Positions 48,743 through 59,701 of a stretch of DNA of 64,000 nucleotides are shown piece by piece. Made by a program: the position numbers and the translations under genes. Below the pieces are notes generated by a model. That model worked only from the letters and a program-made list of their open reading frames with translations. It was not told the origin of the DNA and ran no database searches. Numbering within the stretch: position 1 is the first letter of the stretch; each line of letters opens with the position of its first letter. Source of the stretch: Trichoplusia ni (taxonomy: Eukaryota > Arthropoda > Insecta > Lepidoptera > Noctuidae); the NCBI RefSeq assembly GCF_003590095.1, contig NC_039495.1, forward strand, positions 124,001-188,000, in the 5' to 3' direction.

Positions 48743-49027
48743 AGATGCATAATATTTTACTGTAGATGCATTTTATTTTTTACGATACCATGAAATTATA
48801 TGGAGCTCGTGGCTAAGCTATAACCGCATAAGTGATTCGATACACGAGGTGGTACCATTCTTCATTTCACTCTCTATTTCATTGTTAGATAGTTAATTAA
48901 TTGAAGAGGATATAAAATCTATAATCACACTGTAATTAATAGGAGCCCAGCAGTGATAAAATATCTTAAAAATATGAAAGAAGTTGCGTGGACTCTAATT
49001 AAAAAACTAATCCGATTTCAAAAGATC
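48743..49027. other. Repeat L 3' end, inverted, at 48802-48846
   Basis: GAGCTCGTGGCTAAGCTATA followed by ACCGCATAAGTGATTCGAT is the reverse complement of the 3' end of the repeat at 15985-16352. The rest is unassigned. Confidence 0.6.
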
Positions 49028-49076
49028 CTAACTTACATCTTCTATCCACGCAGACGAAGTCGCGGGTAACAGCTAG
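49028..49076 (+). mobile_element. Helitron-like element, 3' end fragment
   Basis: TATCCACGCAGACGAAGTCG then CGGGTAACAGCTAG followed by T: the last ~45 bp of the family at 2113-2384, here on the plus strand. Confidence 0.6.
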
Positions 49077-49689
49077 TTACTTATAATTTCGTCATTGTAC
49101 ATTGACAAAAGCAACAAAGACAAATTCCACTTGCAAAAAACATTAAAATTCAATTAAAATACATGAAACGTAGGTAACAAAGGCACGAAATGTATATGAC
49201 TTTATTTTGAATTTGAATAGCCGTGATTGAAACAAAATTGGAATAAAATTGAAATCATAATAAAATATTTAACGTTGAATGAATTGCTTTTTTGCGTGGA
49301 ACTGGGCTAATCCTGTATTTTGGGCACGGTCCAGTCAGATAAGATTAAAATGGTGTTTTCAAATTGACATTGTCACCTCAATCAATCCATGCATATAAAT
49401 AAATTCCTGCCTGTTTGTATTTTAGTTGTAGGTCAATTCGTACTATTTGTTTGACGACTAAAAATGTTTTATATTCTGTTTCCCTGTTTTGGATTGGTCA
49501 GTAAATGCTTTGTAAGTAAATATTTTCCGATTAGTTTATTTTAAATTTTTATTTGTGGAATTTCTTTTTCTTTTGCGAAAGGCATCTTGAATAGATGTCA
49601 GGTATGCTGATTTCCTGACGTTGTTGTTCTTCACCATTTTGAGGAAGTGATTATTACCTAGTGATAGGCTCATGAAGTCAGGAATTCAA
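49077..49689. other. Non-coding, no gene recognised
   Basis: No supported feature. Confidence 0.5.
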
Positions 49690-49760
49690 AAAGACTTCGC
49701 GCCAGGGAATTTGGACCTGTGACTTGACAGTCCAACGGTCACACCACTAGGCTACCTCTA
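49690..49760 (-). mobile_element. tRNA-like SINE head, separate family
   Basis: Minus strand: GAGGTAGCCTAGTGGTGTGA (A box), CCGTTGGACTGTCAAGTCAC, AGGTCCAAATTCCCTGG (degraded B box). Looks like a tRNA-derived head, but the acceptor stem does not pair, so it is not a functional tRNA. Confidence 0.55.
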
Positions 49761-52057
49761 TTACATTTGTGGAACTGTCTACTAAGAGAAGGTATATAAT
49801 GAAAGCAAGAAACAAAACTCCGGTTATAAAACATAATGCAATGGCCATCTGAGACCGTTTTAGATCTAAGTTTGTTTATTTCTACCAAATCGTTCTTACT
49901 TGATAATATCGTACACAAATGGTTTTGATAAAATAGCTGAACTAAAAATATTTTTTTTACTAACCTAATATTACAAAAATGTAAGTTTTTTTTCACAATA
50001 AAATATTTAATATCAAATCCACAACTTGTTGTTACTCTTGATTATGCCCAGCGGCAAAAAAATACAACGAACCCAACAAATTACATTATCCTTACCGTCA
50101 AATTAATGCGCACAGAACAAACTCACGTTAATATAATAACAAAATAAATATACAAAAAAAACAATCTTAAAATTCTCAGAAAAAAAGTCAAGCCTGCCTT
50201 CGTAATGAAGTATTTTTAAATGAACCAGTCACCTTGTTTTCCAAATTAAAAACTTTTTACTTTCGCTCAAAGAATCGTTATAACAGGGGCTATATGGGGT
50301 ACTAAGAATAATGAAGGCAATTTAAATTAGCCGCGAAACTTGGCAAAAGTCTTCAAAGGGCAATAATTAGCCCTTTGTCTGGATTTGGGGATTAAGTTTC
50401 ATCTTTGCTCGTAAATCATTGATGATAAAGCCCTTTTCCGCTGTTATGATTTGTTACTTCGAAGATTACCGTAACAACCACATTTTCTGCATCCTTGAGT
50501 TAAAGTGTATTGATTTACTCTAAGTATGAATTAATTAGGCAAAGCTGTTTGTATTAATTAAGCTTTTACTTAATAAAGCGCAGGAATTTCTAACTTTTCT
50601 AGAGTTTTGGTTATGTTGCTAAATGTTTTCTTCTGCCTTACTTGTCATGGTTTCTACAAACAATTTTTTTAAGAGAAATCATTAAACTAGTCTTCCCCCT
50701 CTACCTTGAGCGGAAGAGAGTGATGTGAGGGAACTTTCTTGACCAAAACCTCTATGTCCCTTCTTCTGCTCTTTAACGGAGCCGCGATATCACATCATAA
50801 AACATCTAGTTTTGTTGTTAAAAACAGTATTTTTTTTATTACTACCTTAAGTTTACAGTTTACTATTTGACCACATCATTCATACAATCTGGAAAAAAAT
50901 AACACTAAAAAACAATATCAGTTCATAGCTCCTGATAACATTGTACCTAAATAACAAATTAACATCCCTAAGCCTCACTAAATTAGATACACAGCATTAT
51001 CTTAATTTACTTAGTTGAATATTTTTTATCCGCAGCCGTCACTCAAAGTCAAGTTATGATACATTGCCTATTATAATGCAAATTTTCGCCTTATAATAAC
51101 GCTTTGAAAACGCAATCCATCAAATTATATGTTCTATACTCGTAATTACTTACACATTACTATGTGGGGAAAGATGAGTGTCTTTTTGTAGAGAAAAAAC
51201 ATACTCTTTGCTCAGGGTTTTCTCCAGAAACGATAAAATGAGGTGAATGGAAACACTGATTATCTAAGTTTTTTACGTTTTACGGGACAAATAATAATGA
51301 AACAGAAATTATCAAACCATTGATGAAATAATTGCTTGTAAGCAGTTTTTTATTTAACAAAATCCCTGCACTAGCAAGCAATGTCTTTTTGGGACCTGTT
51401 CACGCTTATGTCAAATTCAGCCTTTTTTCATATAACCAAGTAAAATATTTTTTTTACCATCTACATGTGTTTTTGTTCCGGATAGATTTAACAACAAAGA
51501 AGTAATTATTGTATAAAATAATTACATGTATTTAATTAAATAACTCTACCTTCGAGAGAAAACCACAATAGTCAGAATCTTATAGTTAAAATGCATATCA
51601 AAAATATTTCATGTTTGTATCAAAGAGACCTCAATATACTGCAATATGCAAAATCAGCTTGACATACGGGACCATATTTCAAAGTAATAATGTTATAACG
51701 TACTCTTTACTTCAAAACATTTCCTGGTATAAAACGACAATAATATCATAGCAAAGGTTTCTCAATATTCCCAGCAATTTCTATTCAACTTGTAAAAAAT
51801 CAAGTTTTTCTAAGAAACTTTTGAACTGACTTGGCAAGAACCTCAGGAAGCGAACCAGTGGCCAGTATATGAATTCCAGAAAAACTGGGAGCGCTAAGAT
51901 TGTATTTTCGTAGAATTATTTTTAGAGGTTTTGTATGTTACGTTTGTTTTGTATGTTACGTTTATTGTTCTTATACCAATCAATCATTATTTTTCCAGAT
52001 GAACCTGTCATTATCGGTAGTACATAGTTATCTACATCGTTTCTAAATATTAGACTA
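49761..52057. other. Non-coding, no gene recognised
   Basis: AT-rich, no supported feature. Confidence 0.5.
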
Positions 52058-52309
52058 CTAGCTGTTGCCCGCAACTTCGTTCGCTTGGTTAGAAGATATA
52101 AGTTATGATTTATACCTACCCACATGATTTATACTTGTCCACATTTTCCATCGTATCTTCGCCTATTCGTCGCAACGTGATGGTTTATAGCCTAAAACCT
52201 TCCTCGATGAATGGTCTCTTCAATACAAAAAGAATTTTTCAATTTGAACCGGTAGTTCCTGAGATTAGCGCGTTCAAACAAACTCTTCAGCTTTATATAT
52301 TAGTATAGA
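52058..52309 (-). mobile_element. Non-autonomous Helitron-like element, copy 4
   Basis: Minus strand ends GTTGCGGGCAACAGCTAG and begins TCTATACTAATATATAAAGC. Body matches copies 1-3 and 5. The 5' flank is T instead of A, the only deviation from A|T insertion in the set. Confidence 0.68.
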
Positions 52310-52693
52310 AGTATAGGTTAACTAGATGAAAACCGAATCACATTTGGTCTAGCAGTTTACGCGTGATTATTGGCCTAGCTCAATGACATCGGAGCAGATG
52401 TAATGGTAATGTTAAACTTTGATGATTACTTTTTGCAAGACAAAAGTATCTTAAATGAGAAATTACCATTTTAGCTCTCCAGAACTTTGACACGTGGGTT
52501 CGTTAAAACAGACTTTTATTCACTTGGAAACAGTTCTTTGAATTATTTCTGGTGTTTTAAAGTTTTTTGCTCTGTACCCTGAAAATTATCGAAACGATTT
52601 AATTCTACGAAGTTTTCTCTGATTGTTCAAAAACTTTTTCTTCAAAAGTTAAAATCAGGAAAGGAGTTTATTGAGTGCGTAACTATTTAAACT
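52310..52693. other. Non-coding, no gene recognised
   Basis: No supported feature. Confidence 0.5.
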
Positions 52694-52705
52694 ATTTAAA
52701 AACTA
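52694..52705. other. Target-site duplication, left copy (12 bp)
   Basis: ATTTAAAAACTA, repeated at 55053-55064 just after the element. Confidence 0.82.
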
Positions 52706-52739
52706 TATTTTTATAATAACTATCGTGAGACTGATTCAT

Positions 52740-52824
52740 TATTAAATGATGTAACGGTTTACTCACGCGTATTTATCGGGGTAGCCCGACTAGTTTCGGA
52801 CCCAACCGGAGTCCTTAATCATGA
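52740..52824 (+). repeat. Penelope-like element, left inverted terminal repeat
   Basis: Runs from TATTAAATGATGTAACGG to CCTTAATCATGA and pairs with 54968-55052. The same sequence forms the arms of the fold-back elements elsewhere in the window. Confidence 0.92.
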
Positions 52825-53247
52825 TTACTAATTAAACACATCTACCCGCATAAGTCGCTCAAGGTCGCGACAAAAAGTACTGAAGCAGTGACGGTCGTCA
52901 ATTTGTCATCCAAAGAATTGTCCGAGGACACTGTGTCTGTGTTATCCCGTGGACTCAACTTTGCACCAACACCGCGCAGAATACCCGTTGAGGATATTAT
53001 TACAAATATTGAAAATACCATCTTCAGAAATAAAATACCTCACGGAGATGCTGATTGCCTGCGCCAGGATGTGTCTACGTTATTGCGTAAGTCTCCCCTG
53101 CCTAAGAGCAATATTACCCTCAAGGAGGTTAGTGCCCTGCGGGAGTTGCGCAATGATGAGTCATTGTTAGTGCTACCGGCCGACAAAGGTAACGCCACAG
53201 TAGTCGTCGACACCGAAGCGTACGAACACAAGATAACGCTACGATAA
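52825..53247 (+). CDS. Penelope-like RT, N-terminal part (5' of frameshift)
   Basis: An open frame of about 141 codons beginning right after the left terminal repeat, with no clear start codon of its own. Its sequence is typical of the region before the RT core in Penelope-like proteins: NLSSKELSEDTVSVLSRGLN, FAPTPRRIP, and LVLPADKGNATVVVD. The frame ends at TAA 53245-53247. The homologous reading continues without a gap in another frame (NATITKVSYNPTSRVTTK), so one indel near 53235-53247 separates the two parts. The missing N-terminus and the frameshift make this copy inactive unless translation shifts frame. Confidence 0.82.
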   Translation, partial: LLIKHIYPHKSLKVATKSTEAVTVVNLSSKELSEDTVSVLSRGLNFAPTPRRIPVEDIITNIENTIFRNKIPHGDADCLRQDVSTLLRKSPLPKSNITLKEVSALRELRNDESLLVLPADKGNATVVVDTEAYEHKITLR

Positions 53248-54977
53248 CTAAAGTTAGTTACAACCCTACATCCCGAGTCACGACGAAGATAAACAAACTT
53301 CTCCACATCATCGGCGACAAGGAGCTGGTAGCACAACTACGTCCACTCAATCCGACACCACCCAAAATTTATGGTTTGCCAAAAATACACAAATCAAATT
53401 GGCCCCTACGACCTATAGTTAGCCAGATAGACGCACCGACCTATAAACTGTCGCGTCACCTGGCTACACTATTACAACCATACACGGGCCAAACGAGTAG
53501 CTACGTGAGAGACTCCCGTCATTTTGTTGAGTTGCTAGAGGGTATACAGCTGCAGGACACAGATATAATGGTTAGTTTTGACATTACGTCGCTGTTTACC
53601 AACGTACCAGTAGATGAGGTCATACGAATTATCACAACCCTTTTAGGCGGAACTACACTACCTACTGGCTACGTTGAGAGTATCACGTATTGTCTTAAAA
53701 GTGGATATTTCCTGTGGCGAGGGGACTTTTACCTCCAAATTGACGGAGTGGCTATGGGCTCACCACTGGCGCCCGTTGTGGCAAACATCTTCATGGAGTG
53801 GTTTGAGAAAAAAGCACTAGACTCTGCAAACGTGAAACCGCGATACTGGTGGCGATATGTAGATGATATCTTTGCTGTCGTCGCCCGGGACGCATTGAAG
53901 GACCTGACGTCACACCTAAATCGGGTGCACGCGAAGATAGAGGTCACCATAGAGGAGGAAAAAGAAGGAAAGTTACCGTTCCTGGACGTACTGGTCATCC
54001 GAGAGCCGAACGGACGGGTGACTCATACCGTATACCGGAAGCCAACGCACACAGACCGGTACCTACGAGCCGACTCCCATCACCACCCCTCACACCTATC
54101 TTCGGTGCCTCGTACGCTGCTGAACCGAGCACTCGCTCTCTGCGACCATGAATACGTCAATGCGGAACTGAGGCATGTACGTGACGTATTAGAGCGCAAT
54201 GGATATCAGTGGCGCAAGTGTAGACGTCTCCTGGGATCTGCGGGCGAAGCTCGCAAGCGTCCGGCGGAGGCTGAGCGGACTCCTGCGTACTTACCATACG
54301 TGCAGGGTGTCACAGACAAGATAGGTCGTTTGTTACGCCGGAGATATAGCATCAAGACGATCTATCGGCCACCCGGACAACTGCGACAGATGATCCGCTC
54401 TCCCAAGGACAAGGATCCTTTAGGCTTCCCGGGAGTATACAAAATACCGTGCGACTGCGGCCTGAGCTACATTGGGGAAACCCGGCGTAATGTAGCAACC
54501 AGACTTGGCGAACATATACGCAGCATGAAGAACATGGACACCGACAAGTCGGCAGTGGCAGAACATGTGTGTAATGCGGGGACGGCACACTACATACGTT
54601 TCGACAAAGCCTCCGTACTAGCGAAGGAGAAATACTTCGTGCCGCGAAAAGTACGTGAGGCTATAGAAATCAGCCGTCACCCGAATTTCAATAGAGATCG
54701 TGGATGGACACTGCCACCAGCGTGGAAACCAGCACTGAATGCTACGTTATGTCATACGAAGCCAAGCCTGGAAAGCGACGCGGTCAGCATAGTATGCACT
54801 GACTCAGCCAGTACGGGAGCACGGACGATGCCAATGACGACAGCAGACCCCCCACCCGCGCCACCGGCGTCGCCGGCCCCACCGCCGCTCACGGCGCGGG
54901 CGCGACGCTACGCAGCGAGATGCGCGGCCGCTGACGTCAGTTCGACTCGCGATCCCGCCGCGTCTGCTCATGATTAA
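53235..54977 (+). CDS. Penelope-like reverse transcriptase and GIY-YIG endonuclease
   Basis: The main part of the retroelement protein; this frame is open from 53193. Counting from TTG at 53376 (533 residues): RT motif A is SFDITSLFTNVP (67-78), motif B region GVAMGSPLAPVVANIFMEWF (124-143), and motif C YVDD at 161-164, with both catalytic aspartates kept. LPFLDVLV (200-207) and VYRKPTHTDRYL follow. The GIY-YIG nuclease starts at GVYKIPCDCG (353-362), then YIGETRR (365-371), RLGEHI and AVAEHV. The last ~60 residues are Pro/Ala-rich (PPAPPASPAPPP). The stop TAA (54975-54977) lies inside the right terminal repeat, so the final residues are repeat-encoded. Such proteins make cDNA by target-primed synthesis. 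Confidence 0.92.
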   Translation, partial: NATITKVSYNPTSRVTTKINKLLHIIGDKELVAQLRPLNPTPPKIYGLPKIHKSNWPLRPIVSQIDAPTYKLSRHLATLLQPYTGQTSSYVRDSRHFVELLEGIQLQDTDIMVSFDITSLFTNVPVDEVIRIITTLLGGTTLPTGYVESITYCLKSGYFLWRGDFYLQIDGVAMGSPLAPVVANIFMEWFEKKALDSANVKPRYWWRYVDDIFAVVARDALKDLTSHLNRVHAKIEVTIEEEKEGKLPFLDVLVIREPNGRVTHTVYRKPTHTDRYLRADSHHHPSHLSSVPRTLLNRALALCDHEYVNAELRHVRDVLERNGYQWRKCRRLLGSAGEARKRPAEAERTPAYLPYVQGVTDKIGRLLRRRYSIKTIYRPPGQLRQMIRSPKDKDPLGFPGVYKIPCDCGLSYIGETRRNVATRLGEHIRSMKNMDTDKSAVAEHVCNAGTAHYIRFDKASVLAKEKYFVPRKVREAIEISRHPNFNRDRGWTLPPAWKPALNATLCHTKPSLESDAVSIVCTDSASTGARTMPMTTADPPPAPPASPAPPPLTARARRYAARCAAADVSSTRDPAASAHD

Positions 54978-55010
54978 GGACTCCGGTTGGGTCCGAAACT
55001 AGTCGGGCTA
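54961..55010 (+). ncRNA. Candidate degenerate hammerhead-ribozyme core in terminal repeat
   Basis: GGAC(9 nt)GTCC can form stem II. It is followed by GAAAC-TA-GTC, which fits the hammerhead GAAA box, a very short stem III and a GUC cleavage triplet. Penelope-like elements are known to carry such motifs. Against it, the upstream box reads CTCATGA, not CTGATGA, and four extra bases (TTAA) separate it from stem II; the stem I partner is not directly adjacent. Probably inactive, if related at all. Confidence 0.3.
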
Positions 55011-55052
55011 CTCCGATAAATACGCGTGAGTAAACCGTTACATCATTTAATA
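54968..55052 (-). repeat. Penelope-like element, right inverted terminal repeat
   Basis: TCATGATTAAGGACTCC... to TACATCATTTAATA, the inverse of 52740-52824 with one mismatch (CTACTCCG for CTACCCCG). It includes the stop codon of the ORF. Confidence 0.92.
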
Positions 55053-55064
55053 ATTTAAAAACTA
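55053..55064. other. Target-site duplication, right copy (12 bp)
   Basis: ATTTAAAAACTA, identical to 52694-52705. Confidence 0.82.
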
Positions 55065-55489
55065 GTTCTACTTTTAGTTTAACTAAAATAACTCAGGTTC
55101 GTAGTTTTGGCTTCGCCTAGTACAGTATTTCAGTATTAGATAAGTGTTTTTACCAAAAAAGGAAATCCAACATACATACCAGCACCAACTTTCAAACTTT
55201 TGATGATTATAAATAGAACGAAAAAAAAATATATCTTTACCTCTGCAATGGAACAAAATTCTGAGCATACAGGATTGCGAATAAATATCATAAGTAAATA
55301 TTAGGAACCTCAGAAAATGGCATTTCCCTTGAGTAAAGCAACAGGGCAAAGTAAACCTTAAACACATTTGACAACTTACTTTTAGATGGATTAGCTTTTA
55401 GGATATTACGACACATTTGGGGAGAAGTGATAATTACATACGAAATGTCTGAAGTTTTGCGCATCTTGTATTGAATTTTACTGAGTGTT
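55065..55489. other. Non-coding, no gene recognised
   Basis: No supported feature. Confidence 0.5.
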
Positions 55490-55615
55490 GAGGTCTCGCC
55501 AAACATACTCTGTGCGCGACATGCCACGAGGTCGATCCTCGCATAGGACAATCATGTGTTTGATCCACGAATGTTTGTCCTGAGTTTGAATGTCTCTATG
55601 TTGCTAAATATGATC
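55490..55615 (+). mobile_element. tRNA-derived SINE, family A, 5'-truncated
   Basis: TCGCCAAACATACTCTGTGC, CACGAGGTCGATCCTCGCAT (B box), GATCCACGAATGTTTGTCCT, GAGTTTGAATGTCT. The A box is missing or mutated beyond recognition. Confidence 0.65.
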
Positions 55616-56174
55616 ATCAATCGCCTTATCATACCCACCTTATCAACTGATATTTAACGTCCATTTTGATTTATGTTTAAAGAGTTTTTATAGATGCAAC
55701 AGAAAAAATAATCTGTTTCAAAAAATAATGAGGTTTGTGCAGACAGATGGACAATCGCAACGGGGCCTTAATAAAAGGACTGCTTTTCCACGAAACAAAA
55801 ATTTGAGAAAACATTTCATCAAACCGCTTAAATATTGACCCAAACAGAGTATACCAGACATCAGATAAATAATTCATCAAATCCCTACTATCAGTATTCA
55901 ATCATATTAATTAACAAAGACAATATATGCTAACCATTAACCAACTTGTTATGACCGACGGATCTTGAATTCATAATTGTTATTACTAAGGGTCCAACCG
56001 TGTTTGTCCAATTTGTGTATCCCAAGTATGATATTAAGAATTATTGGAGGTTGCTGTCCGGATTATTGAATTTTAGCCATAGATGATGGGGAAGCTACTG
56101 AATTTGATAAGGGAAGATGTTTTATTGCAAATAGATTGTGTGTGGAAAACCAATATGAGTACTGTGCCGTAACT

Positions 56175-56312
56175 GCACGGATAGCCGAGGTGTTACGGTC
56201 ATCATGCCAAACCCAATACGCACGTATCGTTATCGTTTGTGTAATCCAGGAATGCTTATTCTGAGTCTGGGTGTCTTTGTGCATGTGAATAAAATGTTCG
56301 TGAAACCCGTGA
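56175..56312 (+). mobile_element. tRNA-derived SINE, family A, B-box deletion
   Basis: CACGGATAGCCGAGGTGTTA, CATGCCAAACCCAATACGCA, CAGGAATGCTTATTCTGAGT, CTGGGTGTCTTTGTGCATGT, GAATAAAATGTTCGTGAAAC. The B box region is deleted. Confidence 0.75.
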
Positions 56313-59300
56313 GACATTATGCGAAAGTCATATAAACAATAAAAAAAATGATAAGCTATACTTGAAGCAAAGCTTGTTCCTTTAAATAAAACTGAATTAA
56401 ACTTAATCAGACATTGTAAATACTAAAATCTAAACCAAAACAAGAATAAAATTACGAACACAAAATTAAAACAGCTAGAGAATATGAAGGACAGCCATCG
56501 ATCTCCACAAGTGGTCGCAAATCATACTTGTAAGCTAGAAAGCTCAGACAAAACCCTTTTAAAGACCAAAACAGGTGCAAGGGACCACGGTCTACCTAAC
56601 TTCTACAGACTATTGTTGTAAAGACAGTTACCTCCACGCAACCCTTAACAACCTTACCGCATTCTAATTAAGACTATTTTTGAACAGCAAAAGCAAAAAT
56701 AAATTTGTCCTTACCCTATCTTCTAAAGGTCATTTAGAATGCTGTTGACACGGGACGGAATTTTGTATTATAATAATATTTTATCTTTCTACATGAGTTG
56801 TTATGCATGTTTTAAAAAGATTAAATTATGAAAGGATGTTTTGACGGGGTGTTTTCTTTGTATTTACGAAATGTTACACGAAAAGCAGAGAAGAAACATT
56901 AACCACTTGTATGGAGAATAAGGCTAATGCAATTTTTAATTAAATATGAATACCCTTTTTTCGTTTCCTTTCCGTATCGGCCTTGGGTGGCCTAGGACAT
57001 TTTTTTATTGGTAAGGAAAACTTAAAATCCAATCCAAACCAGTAATGACTTCTATTATTCCATTTTTTAAGAGTCCAGGATTAAGATCGTCGAGAAAGAT
57101 CCGTCTATTCCCCACAGGAAAAAAGCAAAAACCTTTACCACAAATATCCAGTTTTCAGTTAAAAATACGACGAAAACAAAGTTTCTAAGTTTCAAATATT
57201 AAATATTCTTTGTGCACTAGGCGTAGCATCTCTAAAAGATAATAAAAACAAAATCTTTACTGTAAGGTTGACAGTCCACCGACGATATTTTTGTGCTATT
57301 TTAAACTTTTGTACCATTTTCATTCTTCTGAAATCTGACTCTCCACTGTGAAATACAATAAGTTACAAATATGCGTATTCAAAACGGCAACGCGGCCGTC
57401 AAACAGACAAAACCTGATTATCAGTACATAGAAGATGTTTTATAAAGCTAACCTTGAACAGCCACTACACTAAACTCTAAAACTGTCTATAAAAAGCTGA
57501 AACTAACTCCAATTAATACCTGCATCCAGGAATAACCATCCTTGTCTTAAAAAATAAATCGCTTAGCTTTTCATCGCGTATCTTTCAATAGAAGCCGGCA
57601 CATACGAGGATAACTTCGGCGACATTTTAATATTTCGCTACTCACAAGTTGCGGTAATGTAAAAGATATTAAAAATTCCGTGCCACCTCTATTTTTATGG
57701 CGACCACGCGGCGTGGGCACGTCCGACGGAATTATGAGGGAATTGCATTGCTTAAACTTTGTATTGTCGCGTATATGACATCGTCAAGTCACAAATAAGT
57801 TTAGTTTGGCTGAGCTTTTGTTTTCGTTTCAGTTTAAATGTTTTTGTTTTTTGAATGTAGCTCGTAGCTAGTTATGTTTGGGATGAAATTTAAAAAACAG
57901 ATACCAAGAAAAACAGACGTGTTTTGGTGTATAAATCTGATATACCATTACTTCTTTCACTTGTAAATTTTAACATAAAGCAAACACAGCTCAAATGACA
58001 AAACTAAATGAAAACTTTCAAACTAACAGCATTCAAATTTGACCTCATCTAACCAAACTCACCTGATGCAGCGCTGATGCAAAAGCAACCTCATAAAACA
58101 TTGTATACATATATATGAAGCAGATTTAAAGTAAATTAAAATTCACATTAATCTAGAATACAGTCAAGAACTATTGATCCCGAGAACTGCTAAGTATTCA
58201 AAAACTTTTCCACCGTCTGCACCGTACAAAGCCTTATGAATAAACCAAAACACCTTGATAACTAAAGGTACAGCGTTTACACAACAATCTAAAATTTCCC
58301 AGGATCAACCCCTTAGCTCAGCCATTTACATAAATATTGCACGAGACTAAGACTTGAATAGGTATTTAATTCTCATTCAGGCTGCAGCTTGGACCTACAA
58401 CACAAATGACATTCACCGAGCCAAAACTACCTTTCTATAATCTACAACTTCTATTCCTTTAGCAATAAGGTCGACAATAACTCAGGTAATATTTGGGGAT
58501 ATGAATAAACAAAATTGTCGACTTGTACACAACTGTCCCTAATCTGCAATTGGTATTTGGCAAACATTACAAACTGTACTCTACTACGTAGGTATGAAGA
58601 GCCAAAATGTAAGTGTTAGAGGTATTTGGGTAGTAGAATTATCATAGTAGACTTATTGTAGGAGAAAGACGGACACAAATAGCGAATGCTGATAGTGTGG
58701 TGAAGCAAGATTGCGATGCGCTTCGGGTCAAGTTTATTTTGAATCAATTTGCATATTGAATCGAAGGGATTAGATAGTTTTGCTCCTAAATTCTTGAATA
58801 ATAGAAGTTTAGGAAACAAGGACCAGGAAATAGTATTAGAGGTCCTTTGAAATGCTTATTGGTCTTTCGCACCCTTATTCAATTTTCGAGACGTTTCCAA
58901 AGTTGACCTACTTTCTATTTCCTCCGTTCCGTTTTATTCACTTTTGTTTGAAAGGTAAATTTTGGTCTATATTCTCAATTCAACGATGACAATAAAAAAA
59001 TGAGGAAAAGGCTAAAAGAATAAAACTTATTCTTATGTAATGAAAATTAGGGACAATCTCAAAATGTGTGTTTCGATTTTATGTACCAAATGTTCAAAAG
59101 TATTATAATACACTCGGAACCAAAAATCATTGGATCCAAAAATTGAAGAATCATATTACCCATTGTTTTGTTTAATTTCCGTTTTCCTTCATTCATTCCG
59201 AATTCTTCCAATTATTTTCCCCCTGAAACATTTTCTAGTCTGTTCCCATTTTCGTCGGTCCGACTATTTTATTTTTGCATCATTTCTCTCTCCATGTAAA

Positions 59301-59701
59301 ATACATCCAACAAAAACTCATTAAAAGCTTGACAGCACATCCTCGCAACTATATTCAGAAGCTCGACATTTAAAACTAAAATTAACACACAAATTCGAAA
59401 CGAAAAACAAAAATGGGTCTATTTTAGTGCACGAAGTGTAGGCGCGCAGCTGACGCAAGCCGCAGCCGTTCATCCGATTGTTAGGAAGCCGGTTTACAAT
59501 TTGCACGACAGTGTAAATGTTGCAATTACAGTGGCGAGCAGTATTAACAAGATGCACGTGACCGCCGTAGTGTCGTTGTGACCGTTTCTGGATTATTTGA
59601 GTACTATTGAGCGGCATTATACTCCCCGTTATGGCTTGCTAATCGGTTTTGCAATTTTCATTTGTTTATTCAGCTATAGCTCGATGACATCATCTTATTG
59701 A
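56313..59701. other. Non-coding, two GC-richer patches
   Basis: No gene recognised. 57670-57745 (ATGGCGACCACGCGGCGTGG, ACGTCCGACGGAATTATGAG) and 59420-59620 (TAGGCGCGCAGCTGACGCAA, TGCACGTGACCGCC) stand out in base composition and CpG content. They could be promoters, non-coding exons or conserved elements, but nothing identifies them. Confidence 0.4.

Larger units (their letters stand above)
52706..55052 (+). mobile_element. Penelope-like retroelement (2347 bp) with inverted terminal repeats
   Basis: Flanked by a 12-bp duplication. The 85-bp arms 52740-52824 and 54968-55052 are inverted copies with one mismatch. A 34-bp extension (52706-52739, with ACTATCGTGAGACTGATTCA) lies outside the left arm and equals the reverse of the tail on the short fold-back copies. 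It encodes reverse transcriptase plus GIY-YIG endonuclease, the defining pair of Penelope-like elements. Coding DNA is clearly GC-richer than the surroundings. The left arm leads straight into the middle of the N-terminal region, so the element is 5'-truncated relative to a full ORF. Confidence 0.9.

Noticed and set aside
48061..48793. Long open frames on both strands of the minisatellite (heptapeptide repeats LDGKYLV and LPSNTKY)
   Set aside because: A 21-bp unit without stops gives open frames automatically. Unit differences fall at codon positions that change the amino acid, there is no signal peptide, conserved flank or splice context, and both strands are equally open.
53040..53336. 98-codon minus-strand frame opposite the Penelope ORF
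   Set aside because: Shadow of the GC-rich coding strand of the retroelement.
52706..55052. DNA transposon, because of the inverted ends
   Set aside because: The ORF encodes reverse transcriptase and GIY-YIG nuclease, and the target duplication is 12 bp. Inverted terminal repeats are known for Penelope-like elements.
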